From: Comamonadaceae bacterium
GTDB lineage: Bacteria; Pseudomonadota; Gammaproteobacteria; Burkholderiales; Burkholderiaceae_C
Direction of reading: 5' to 3'
Length of the DNA stretch: 37,492 nt
Assembly: GCA_947381325.1 (NCBI GenBank)
Contig: CANCUP010000009.1
Location: forward strand, 1-37,492
The position numbers and the translations under genes are program-made. Of this stretch, positions 8,134-14,949 are shown one piece after another; the first letter of the stretch is position 1; each line of letters opens with the position of its first letter. A model generated the notes under the pieces. That model was not told where the DNA came from. It was given only the letters and a program-made list of their open reading frames with translations, and did not search any database.

Positions 8134-8652
8134 TCAGTTTTGCCGCGTGTACTTGAGCTGCGACAAGTCAAAGCCCTGCGTCTTGGCGCTCAGCAGCGCA
8201 GCGTCCAGCAACTCAGGTTGTAACGTGGGTGTGCGCGACAACACCCACAGGTAGTTGCGGTTGGGGTTGCCCACCACGGCCCATCGGTAGTCGGGGTCGA
8301 GGCCAATCACCCAGTAGTCGGCGCGAAACGGCCAAAAGAACGACACCTTGAGCTGGGCATTGCCTGTGCCTTCGACCACCGTGGCTTTGCCCCGGGCTTG
8401 GGTCGGACCGTCGGCGGTGTCGCAGCGGTTGGTCACGGCCACGCTGCCGTCGGTGTTGCGGGCGTACTCGGCCGTGGTGTTGCCAGTGCACTTGCGCTGG
8501 AAGAACATGGGGAAGTTGGCGATCTCAAACCACTGGCCCACATAGCGCGCCAAGTCCACCTGAGGCACGCTGGCCACAGGGGTTTGCGCTTGCACCGTCA
8601 AGCTCAAGCAAGTGCTGCACAGTGCGATCGACAATCTTCGGAAAGTTTGCAT
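8134..8652 (-). CDS. Bacterial lipocalin (Blc-like)
   Basis: Protein of 172 residues with a signal peptide (about 1-22, LSLTVQAQ) and no lipobox Cys at the cleavage site, so it is probably soluble and periplasmic, unlike the outer-membrane lipoprotein Blc. The lipocalin fold signature is plain: GQWFEIANFP (Gly39, Trp41), TAEY, and WVIGLDPDYRWAVVGNPNRNYLWVLSRTP near the end. Lipocalins bind lysophospholipids or other hydrophobic molecules in a beta barrel. Cys55 and Cys77 could form a disulfide in the oxidising periplasm. Its start codon is only 23 bases from that of the divergent Bug receptor at 8676, and no Shine-Dalgarno is visible. Confidence 0.9.
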   Translation of the reverse strand: MQTFRRLSIALCSTCLSLTVQAQTPVASVPQVDLARYVGQWFEIANFPMFFQRKCTGNTTAEYARNTDGSVAVTNRCDTADGPTQARGKATVVEGTGNAQLKVSFFWPFRADYWVIGLDPDYRWAVVGNPNRNYLWVLSRTPTLQPELLDAALLSAKTQGFDLSQLKYTRQN

Positions 8653-8675
8653 GGTGATTGTGTAAAGTCAGTGGT

Positions 8676-9671
8676 ATGAAAAACCATCTTACCCACACCA
8701 TCCGTCGCCTGGTTTTGGCCACGGCAATTGGCGCTTTGACATGCACCAGTGCACTGGCACAAAGTGCTGCGTTTCCAAGCAAGTCTCTCAAAATTGTGGT
8801 GCCCAATGCGGCAGGCGGCGCGGCCGACATCACGGCACGCACCGTGGCCCAAAAGCTCTCTGAGGCTTTGGGCCAAGCGGTGGTGATTGAAAACAAGCCC
8901 AGTGCCGGTGGCATTGTGGCGGGCGAGCAAGTGGCGCGTTCTGACCCCGATGGGCACACGATGTTGCTGATCTCTAGCGGCACGGCTGTGAGTGCCTCGC
9001 TGTTCAAGAGCTTGCCGTTTGACACGGTCAAAGACTTCACGCCGGTCTCTAAGCTGGCCACCTTTGATTTGGTGATTGCGGTGGCCGAGGGCAGCCGCTT
9101 CAAAACCTTTGCCGAGTTGATGGCCTATGCCAAAGCCAACCCCGGTAAGCTCAACATCGGCACGCCGCAAGTGGGCACCACGCAAAACTTGTCGGCCGAG
9201 TTGTTTTTGAGTGCTTCAGGTTTGCAAGCGCAAATCGTGCCTTTCAATGGCACGCCGCCGGTCATCACCGCTTTGCGTGGTGGCAGTCTGGACGCCATGG
9301 TGGAAATCTTGGGCCCCTTGATGCCACAGATCAAATCGAATGCGGTGCGTCCCTTGGCACTGTTGGGCGACAAGCGCACCGACAGCTTGCCGGGTGTGCC
9401 CACCGTGCACGAGTCGGGCGGCAGCTTGGCCAAATTCCAAGCGTCGTCGTGGAACGGCTTGGCGGTTCCAGCCCGAACACCGCGTGAGGTGGTGCTGCGC
9501 TTGAACCGCGAGATTCAAACCATCATGGACATGCCCGATGTGAAAAAGCGTTTGAGCGATGTCAACCTCAATGCCCAAAGCAGCACGCCTGAGCAAGCGG
9601 CCGAGGTGTTGGCCGCAGACATCCGTCGCTGGCATGAGGTGATCGTCAAAGCCAAGATCGACAAGCAATGA
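8676..9671 (+). CDS. Bug/TctC-family periplasmic solute receptor
   Basis: Protein of 331 residues. The signal peptide runs MKNHLTHTIRRLVLATAIGAL to ALAQ. The mature part has FPSKSLKIVVPNAAGGAADITART, VVIENKPSAGG and the IVPFNGTPPVI loop of Bug receptors. ATG 8676 fits the signal peptide; a TTG six codons upstream (8658) is possible but less likely. No Shine-Dalgarno is visible. It heads a tight operon: its stop overlaps the next gene by ATGA, followed by an Ldh-type dehydrogenase and a second Bug receptor. It would deliver or sense the substrate of that operon. The ligand is unknown; many Bug proteins bind dicarboxylates or aromatic acids. Confidence 0.9.
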   Translation: MKNHLTHTIRRLVLATAIGALTCTSALAQSAAFPSKSLKIVVPNAAGGAADITARTVAQKLSEALGQAVVIENKPSAGGIVAGEQVARSDPDGHTMLLISSGTAVSASLFKSLPFDTVKDFTPVSKLATFDLVIAVAEGSRFKTFAELMAYAKANPGKLNIGTPQVGTTQNLSAELFLSASGLQAQIVPFNGTPPVITALRGGSLDAMVEILGPLMPQIKSNAVRPLALLGDKRTDSLPGVPTVHESGGSLAKFQASSWNGLAVPARTPREVVLRLNREIQTIMDMPDVKKRLSDVNLNAQSSTPEQAAEVLAADIRRWHEVIVKAKIDKQ

Positions 9672-10342
9672 CGCCGCGCATTGCCTTGATCCACGCCACG
9701 CCCTTGGCGATGGCGCCCATCCAGCAGGCGTTTGAGCGCCTGTGGCCGCAAGCCCATTGCATGAACCTGTTGGACGACAGCCTCTCGCGTGACCTGGCCC
9801 AAACCGGCAGCTTGACGCCCTCCATGGAGCAACGCTTTGTCGACTTGGCGCGCTATGTGCAAGGCACCGGTTGCAGCGGCGTGCTGTTCACTTGCTCGGC
9901 CTTTGGCCCTGCGATTGAGGCGGCGGCTCAAGCCACCGGCTTGCCCACCTTGAAACCCAACCAAGCCATGTTTGAGCAGGCGTTGCAAACGCCGGCAGCC
10001 CATGGCCGTTTGTCGGTCGGCTTGGTGGCCACGTTTGAAGCCTCGTTGGCCTCGATGAGCCTGGAGCTGCACGCCATGGCCCAAGCGCGTGGCCAAGCGG
10101 TCGACGTGCACACCGTCTTCGTGCCCGAAGCCATGGCCGATTTGGCCGCAGGTCAGGCCGAACTGCATCACCAAAAAATTGCCAAGTCCTTGGTCCAATT
10201 GCCACGTTGTGACGTGGTGATGCTGGCCCAGTTCTCGATGGCCGCCGCCCAACCGTTGGCGCAGCGTCACAGCGCTGTGCCCGTGTTGTCCAGTCCCGAA
10301 TGCGCCGTCTTGGCGCTGCAACAAGCCATGCACCATGTCTGA
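9668..10342 (+). CDS. Asp/Glu racemase-superfamily protein with one catalytic Cys
   Basis: Protein of 224 residues resembling the aspartate/glutamate/hydantoin racemase and maleate isomerase superfamily: IALIHATPLAMAPI at the N-terminus, and Cys76 in LFTCSAFGPAIEAAA at the first catalytic position. The second position, usually LGCT or similar, reads VMLAQFSMAA, with Gln188 in place of Cys. A one-Cys arrangement is known in arylmalonate decarboxylase, though there the Cys is at the other site. So this enzyme may be an isomerase or decarboxylase rather than a two-base racemase. It overlaps the Bug gene by 4 bases and the Ldh gene by 8 bases, so translation is coupled. Family is likely, reaction open. 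Confidence 0.78.
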   Translation: MTPRIALIHATPLAMAPIQQAFERLWPQAHCMNLLDDSLSRDLAQTGSLTPSMEQRFVDLARYVQGTGCSGVLFTCSAFGPAIEAAAQATGLPTLKPNQAMFEQALQTPAAHGRLSVGLVATFEASLASMSLELHAMAQARGQAVDVHTVFVPEAMADLAAGQAELHHQKIAKSLVQLPRCDVVMLAQFSMAAAQPLAQRHSAVPVLSSPECAVLALQQAMHHV

Positions 10343-11399
10343 CATTCGCGTTTCCGTTGCGCAGCTCTCGCGCTACATCACCACCGCCATGCAAGCCTTG
10401 GGGCTGCCCGATGCCGACGCCGCCACCGTGGGCCATTTGATGGCGCAAGCCGATCTGCAAGGGTCTGACGGCCATGGCGTGATTCGTCTGCCGCAGTACA
10501 GCCGCCGCATCTTGGCCGGTGGCGTCAATGTCAAACCCAACATTCAAGTGGTGCAAGAGCGCGCCGCCATGGCCTTGATCGATGGCGACAACGGCATGGG
10601 GCATTTGGTGATGCAACAAGCCACCGAGCTGGCCATTCAAAAAGCCCGCACCTGTGGCATTGCCTGGGTGGGCAGCCGCTTCAGCAACCACGCGGGCCCC
10701 GCCTCGTTGTACGCGCGCATGCCGCTGGCGCATGACATGTTGGGCTTGTACTTTGCCGTGGGCAACGCCAACCACTTGCCCCCGTGGGGTGGCTTGGACA
10801 TGCTGTTGTCGACCAACCCTATTGCGGTTGCAATTCCAACGGCAGAAGAGGCGCCCATCGTGCTCGACATGGCCACGACCGTGGCGGCTTATGGCAAGGT
10901 CAAAGCCAAAGCGCAACGCGGCGAGATGATGCCAGAGGGCTGGATGATCGACCGCCAGGGCCAACCGCTGCTCGACCCCAAGCGCAGCGAAGAAGGCTTC
11001 TTGATGCCCATCGGTGGCTACAAAGGCTACGGCCTGTCTTTGGTGGTGGGCATTTTGGCGGGTACCTTGAATGGTGCGGCCATGGGCCGTGCCGTGATCG
11101 ACTTCAACCACGACGACCACAGCGTGACCAACACCGGTCAAGCCATTGCCGTGATCGACCCCTCGGCCTTTGGCGACGTGGCAGAGTTCAAAGCCCGTGT
11201 GGACCAACTGGTGCGCGAGTTGCGCGGCAGCGACCGCATGCCCGGCGTCGACCGCATTTGGTTGCCTGGTGAGCAAAGCGAGGCCAAGCGGCTGGCGTAT
11301 GCGCGTGAGGGTATTCCCATTGCGCCCGCGCTGTTGACACAACTCAACACGGTATCGGCACAACTCAAGGTGCCGAGTTTGTTGGACACTGCGCTTTAA
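10335..11399 (+). CDS. Ldh-family (malate/L-lactate-type) NAD(P)-dependent oxidoreductase
   Basis: Protein of 354 residues of the LDH2/MDG2 family, which includes malate, L-sulfolactate, ureidoglycolate and 2,3-diketogulonate-type dehydrogenases with a non-Rossmann fold. Visible marks are SDGHGVIRLPQY (His47, Arg51), the active-site SNHAGPASLYA (His119), NPIAVAIPT and GGYKGYGLSL. It oxidises a 2-hydroxy acid or reduces a 2-keto acid. It starts 8 bases inside the racemase-like gene and is followed after 32 bp by a Bug receptor, so the operon pairs receptors with two enzymes acting on a 2-hydroxy or 2-oxo acid. Confidence 0.9.
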   Translation: MSDIRVSVAQLSRYITTAMQALGLPDADAATVGHLMAQADLQGSDGHGVIRLPQYSRRILAGGVNVKPNIQVVQERAAMALIDGDNGMGHLVMQQATELAIQKARTCGIAWVGSRFSNHAGPASLYARMPLAHDMLGLYFAVGNANHLPPWGGLDMLLSTNPIAVAIPTAEEAPIVLDMATTVAAYGKVKAKAQRGEMMPEGWMIDRQGQPLLDPKRSEEGFLMPIGGYKGYGLSLVVGILAGTLNGAAMGRAVIDFNHDDHSVTNTGQAIAVIDPSAFGDVAEFKARVDQLVRELRGSDRMPGVDRIWLPGEQSEAKRLAYAREGIPIAPALLTQLNTVSAQLKVPSLLDTAL

Positions 11400-11431
11400 A
11401 AGAGTACAAAACAACCCACCAGGAGACAGCC

Positions 11432-12424
11432 ATGCAACGACGCGTGTTCATTCAACAAGGCTTGTTACAAGCCAGTGCGGTCAGCACCATCGGGCTGAGT
11501 GCAGGGGCCAGTTGGGCCCAAATGGCCTATCCGAACAAGCCCATTCGCATGGTGGTTCCGTTGGCGGCAGGCAGTGCGGTCGACAACGCGGCGCGCATCG
11601 TGATGCAAAAAGCCTCGGTGGGTTTGGCCACAGGCATCGCGATTGAAAACCAAGCCGGAGCCTCGGGCGTGATTGGCACCGACCGCGTGGCCAAGGCAGC
11701 GCCCGATGGCTACACCTTGGGCGGTTTCAACGACAGCATCATGACGATGCTGCCCAACTTGAATGCCAAGTTGCCTTGGGACATCGTGCGTGACTTCGAG
11801 CCCGTGTCGTTGGTGGCGACGGTCGAATGGGGTTTGGTGGTGCCGGCCGATTCGCCCTGGCAGACCGCAGCCGATGTGATGGCGGCTGCCCGCAAAGCTC
11901 CGGGCAAGATCAACTATGGATCAGGCGGCAACGGCAGCCCACAACACATCGCCATGGCCTTGTTTGCATCCCAAGCGGGTTTGCAACTCACCCATGTGCC
12001 CTACAAAGGCGCGACCCAAGCAGCAGTCGGTTTGGCTGGGCGTGAGGTCGATGCCGCGTTTCAAGGCATTGCCACGGTCAATTCCTTGGTGAAGGCCGGC
12101 AAGCTGCGTTTGTTGGCCGTGAGCACGCCCAAACGTTTGCCCCAGTTCCCTGAGGTGCCGACCGTGGGCGAGTCGGGTTTGGCAGGCTTTGAGTTCAATT
12201 CGTGGTTCGCCATCATGGCGCCGGCGGGCACGCCCAAACCCATTGTGCAAAGGGTGCAGGCGGAAGTGGTCAAAGCCTTGGGCGACGCCAGTGTGCGTGA
12301 GCAACTGATGGCGCAAGGTCTGACGCCGCGTGGCAGCAGCCCCGAAGAATTAGCCAGTGCGCTGCGCGCGCAATTGGCGCGCTACGAAGCCTTGATTCGC
12401 CAGGCGGGGATCACGGGGGATTGA
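11432..12424 (+). CDS. Bug/TctC-family periplasmic solute receptor
   Basis: Protein of 330 residues. The N-terminus MQRRVFIQQG followed by a hydrophobic stretch and GASWAQ is Tat-like. The mature part shows YPNKPIRMVVPLAAGSAVDNAARI, IENQAGASGVIGTD and THVPYKGATQAAV, the standard Bug marks. AGGAG upstream supports ATG 11432. It is the last gene of the operon starting at 8676. It differs from the first receptor of that operon, so two related ligands may be bound. Its stop lies in an inverted repeat shared with the convergent flavin reductase. Confidence 0.9.
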   Translation: MQRRVFIQQGLLQASAVSTIGLSAGASWAQMAYPNKPIRMVVPLAAGSAVDNAARIVMQKASVGLATGIAIENQAGASGVIGTDRVAKAAPDGYTLGGFNDSIMTMLPNLNAKLPWDIVRDFEPVSLVATVEWGLVVPADSPWQTAADVMAAARKAPGKINYGSGGNGSPQHIAMALFASQAGLQLTHVPYKGATQAAVGLAGREVDAAFQGIATVNSLVKAGKLRLLAVSTPKRLPQFPEVPTVGESGLAGFEFNSWFAIMAPAGTPKPIVQRVQAEVVKALGDASVREQLMAQGLTPRGSSPEELASALRAQLARYEALIRQAGITGD

Positions 12425-12439
12425 GCCTGTGCAGGCTCA
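12422..12439. terminator. Palindrome spanning two convergent stop codons
   Basis: TGAGCCTGTGCAGGCTCA is an inverted repeat with 8-base arms and a 2-base centre. Its first three bases are the stop of the Bug gene, and its last three are the stop of the flavin reductase on the other strand. As RNA it can fold in either direction. There is no T-run, so intrinsic termination is unproven. Confidence 0.4.
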
Positions 12440-13051
12440 GGCCTTGGGCCGCCACATCTTGAACAAGTTCTCTGGGCCCACGGTGAAGTAATCGGCTGGG
12501 CCACCACCGCGCATCACGTGGCCCGCACTGGCGGTGTCGTACACGCCGTCTTTGAGCAGGTGCTCTTCAATGTGAATGCCCACCACCTCGCCCAGCACCA
12601 ACCAGGTGGGCACCTTCTCGCCATTGATGCCTTCGAGCTGCAAGATTTGCGTGCAACGGCACTCAAACGTCACGGGGCTTTCGGCCACACGGGGCACCTT
12701 CACCACGCGCGAGGCAACGGGGGTGAGGTGGGCCAGTTCAAACTCGTTCACCTCAGGGCCCACAGGCGCGCAGGTTTGGTTCATCTGATCTGCCAGCGGG
12801 CGTGTCACCAGGTTCCACACAAACTCGCCGGTTTCTTGGATGTTGCGCAGCGAGTCTTTGGCGCCAATGCTGGAAAAACCCACGATCGGTGGGATGTAGT
12901 TGAAAGCGTTGAAAAAGCTGTAAGGGGCCAGGTTCAATGCCCCTTGGGCACTTTGCGTCGAGACCCACCCGATGGGGCGGGGACCGACGATGGCGTTGAA
13001 CGGGTCATGGGGCAGGCCGTGGCCGAGGCGGGGTTCGTAGAAATGTGTCAT
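12437..13051 (-). CDS. Flavin reductase-like FMN-binding protein
   Basis: Protein of 204 residues of the flavin reductase-like (FMN-binding split-barrel) family. The signature near the N-terminus is PFNAIVGPRPIGWVSTQSAQGALNLAPYSFFNAF, FMN-contacting in relatives, followed by PPIVGFSS and KDSLRNIQETGEFVWNLV. Members reduce flavin for a partner monooxygenase or act as small flavoproteins. No partner oxygenase is visible here. The start ATG 13051 has no strong Shine-Dalgarno. It is convergent with the Bug gene and lies 54 bp downstream of tpsB on the same strand, so read-through from tpsB is possible. Confidence 0.87.
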   Translation of the reverse strand: MTHFYEPRLGHGLPHDPFNAIVGPRPIGWVSTQSAQGALNLAPYSFFNAFNYIPPIVGFSSIGAKDSLRNIQETGEFVWNLVTRPLADQMNQTCAPVGPEVNEFELAHLTPVASRVVKVPRVAESPVTFECRCTQILQLEGINGEKVPTWLVLGEVVGIHIEEHLLKDGVYDTASAGHVMRGGGPADYFTVGPENLFKMWRPKA

Positions 13052-13102
13052 GCCGACATTGTGGCTGTGCCAGAACGAATGCGCTGCCCCCTGCGCGTCA
13101 GC

Positions 13103-13126
13103 GGCTTAAAACGCCACGCTGGCGTT
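13103..13126 (-). terminator. Possible intrinsic terminator at the 3' end of tpsB
   Basis: On the minus strand AACGCCA, GCG, TGGCGTT forms a 7-bp stem with a 3-base loop, running into TTTT. The hairpin covers the last codons of tpsB and the T-run includes its stop. The T-run is short, so confidence is low. Confidence 0.35.
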
Positions 13127-14803
13127 GAACCAGACACGCGTAGATTTGTGCGAACCATCGCTGTCTAGGCCTTGTGCGGTTTGCACAGGGTTGGTGTTGA
13201 TGCGTTGCGCCGCCGTGGCTTTGACGTCGATGCCCATGGGCCCCATCCATGCCAGTGACAGTCCAAACCCCTGCAGGTTGTAATTGCCCGGGTTGCTGGG
13301 GGTGGTGACGTCATTGCGGTTGACCACGGCCCAGCCATAGTCGTAAAAGCCACTCAAAGTCCAACGGTCGGCCAAACGCTGGCGCAATTCGGTGGTCAGG
13401 GTGCGGCCTTCACTGCCACCTCCCTCGTTGGATGGAAAAGCGCGTACACCGGACGAGCCGCCCAGATACATCTTTTCTGACGAGTCGAGGTTTTTGCTGG
13501 CCACTTGCCAATTGGCCGACACCAACAGGCTGAGGTCTTGCCGTACAGTTTGTTGGCGCGTGAGGGTGAGGTTGAGTTTGCTGTAGCTGCCCTCTGTGCT
13601 TTTCTCGCCGGTGGTCATGACCAGGCTGGCGGAATTGGCGCCGCCGCCGCCTGATGCGTCAAACTGATGGCCGCTGAGGGTGAAGGTGTAGGCCTTGATG
13701 CCGTAGCTGCTGGCATGGGTGTTGGCGATGTTGTCGAACGTTTTGTTGTCGTAACTGAGCATCAGATTGACATTGCTCAATGCGCCACGTAGCAGAGGGT
13801 AGGTGAGGTCCAAGCCAGAGGTTTTGGCCACACCTGTCGCGCCCAAGGAGGCGAAGTCACCGATCAACCCGTAGTTGAGGTGCGAGTAATGCAGGCCAGC
13901 CCGCAAGCCTTGGTAGCCCAAGGGCACGCTGTAGGCTGTGCGTTGGTATTCGCTGCCTTGCGTTTTGAGCAAGTTCAGCACCAAAGCGTCACCCAGACGC
14001 GCTGGGCTGTTGAAAGACAGGTTGGTGCTCAAGCGGTCTGTGCCCGTCGAGCGAGATCCGGTGTTGTCAACGGTCACGTTGCCGGTGATCAGGGGCTCGT
14101 CCGTCACGGTCAGGGTCAGGTTGGTTTGGCCGTCTTGTGTGCCCTCGACCAAACTGCCCGATACGCTCACGCCGGGTAAGTCATCGAGCAGCAACAGCGC
14201 ACGGTCGATGCGTTGGGCATTGAGCGCTTGGCCTTGCGCTTGCGCAGCTTGAACAATGCGAATCAGCCGTTGGGCTTGAATGCGCTGCGAGGGTTCACCT
14301 TGCACCAAGGTGTCGCCGAACACGGCCTCCACCACTTGGATGGTGACGATGCCTTGGTCAATCTCTTGTTTGGGCAAAAAGGCGCGCACCACCCAACCTG
14401 CTTCACGGTAAGCCGTGGCCACGGCATCGGCTGCTTGCTGCAGCTCTAAAAAGCTCAATGGCCTGCCGATGAAAGGTGCAACAGCAGCTTGCAACTGCGC
14501 TTCGCTCAGTTGTGTGTTGCCCTTGAACTGAAAGCGCACCACCGTGACCGTTGTCTCCCCCTGTTTCGGCTCAGGTGGAGGGCTTGCTGGACGACGCGGT
14601 GGCGCCACAGGTGCACTGGGCATGTTCAAGCTGCGTTCGGTTTGCCGCAGCAATGAACCTGCGTCAGGTGTTGTTTGTGCACCGACGTGCAAACACCACA
14701 GGCCCAGCAGTGCGGTTGCGGCGAAGTTGAACGGGCAGCGCGTCTGGCGTTGCGCTTGAGCGGTGTATGGCGTTGGGTTAGACACGGTGAAATTGAGCGT
14801 CAA
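13106..14803 (-). CDS. tpsB: TpsB outer-membrane transporter (ShlB/FhaC/HecB family)
   Basis: Protein of up to 565 residues that exports the TpsA adhesin across the outer membrane. After a signal-like stretch (about 24-43) and a Pro-rich linker come POTRA-type domains (about 85-235: VVRFQFKGNTQLSEAQLQ, REAGWVVRAFLPKQEI), then a 16-stranded beta-barrel region (about 240-565). Near residue 456, LGGSSGVRAFP is the counterpart of the loop-6 VRGY motif. It ends in Phe (NASVAF), as outer-membrane barrels do. The start is uncertain: the frame opens with TTG 14803, and GTG 14785 is an alternative. Neither has a Shine-Dalgarno, and no ATG precedes the signal peptide. The gene follows tpsA by 146 bp and has its own candidate promoter with the shared TGTAGG box. 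Generic symbol used; no specific ortholog name is claimed. Confidence 0.92.
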   Translation of the reverse strand: MTLNFTVSNPTPYTAQAQRQTRCPFNFAATALLGLWCLHVGAQTTPDAGSLLRQTERSLNMPSAPVAPPRRPASPPPEPKQGETTVTVVRFQFKGNTQLSEAQLQAAVAPFIGRPLSFLELQQAADAVATAYREAGWVVRAFLPKQEIDQGIVTIQVVEAVFGDTLVQGEPSQRIQAQRLIRIVQAAQAQGQALNAQRIDRALLLLDDLPGVSVSGSLVEGTQDGQTNLTLTVTDEPLITGNVTVDNTGSRSTGTDRLSTNLSFNSPARLGDALVLNLLKTQGSEYQRTAYSVPLGYQGLRAGLHYSHLNYGLIGDFASLGATGVAKTSGLDLTYPLLRGALSNVNLMLSYDNKTFDNIANTHASSYGIKAYTFTLSGHQFDASGGGGANSASLVMTTGEKSTEGSYSKLNLTLTRQQTVRQDLSLLVSANWQVASKNLDSSEKMYLGGSSGVRAFPSNEGGGSEGRTLTTELRQRLADRWTLSGFYDYGWAVVNRNDVTTPSNPGNYNLQGFGLSLAWMGPMGIDVKATAAQRINTNPVQTAQGLDSDGSHKSTRVWFNASVAF

Positions 14804-14820
14804 AATGGGGAGGTGGCTGT

Positions 14821-14826
14821 ATTAAA
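14821..14826 (-). promoter_or_regulatory. Candidate -10 element of the tpsB promoter
   Basis: TTTAAT on the minus strand, exactly 20 bases after the TGTAGG direct repeat. The same distance to a TCTAAT is found at the other box (33384-33389), which supports both. No -35 consensus is seen, as expected for an activator-dependent promoter. Confidence 0.5.
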
Positions 14827-14846
14827 TGAAGAGATTGGTTAGAAAA

Positions 14847-14862
14847 CCTACAAATTCCTACA
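14847..14862 (-). promoter_or_regulatory. TGTAGG direct-repeat box upstream of tpsB
   Basis: On the minus strand TGTAGG-AATT-TGTAGG: two identical hexamers one helical turn (10 bp) apart, the usual geometry for two OmpR/PhoB-type monomers bound head to tail. The 17-base sequence including one flanking base is identical to that at 33409-33425. The rest of the gap 14804-14949 shows no gene. Confidence 0.65.
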
Positions 14863-14949
14863 CACGTGTTGCGCTTGGACCGCTTGAAACCCTTGGCATC
14901 GCACCCCAGACCCAGTCAAGCGCAGATCATCGCGACCTGAATGTTTGAA

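Noticed and set aside
8658-8675. TTG start six codons upstream for the Bug receptor
   Set aside because: It would extend into the lipocalin leader. ATG 8676 gives a normal signal peptide.
9888-11414. Minus-strand frame of 508 codons
   Set aside because: Antisense to the racemase-like and Ldh-family genes, which have clear motifs and overlapping starts. The His/Gly-rich product is not recognisable.
13052-13105. Separate promoter for the flavin reductase
   Set aside because: No -35/-10 pair could be recognised in the 54 bases; nothing else is seen there.
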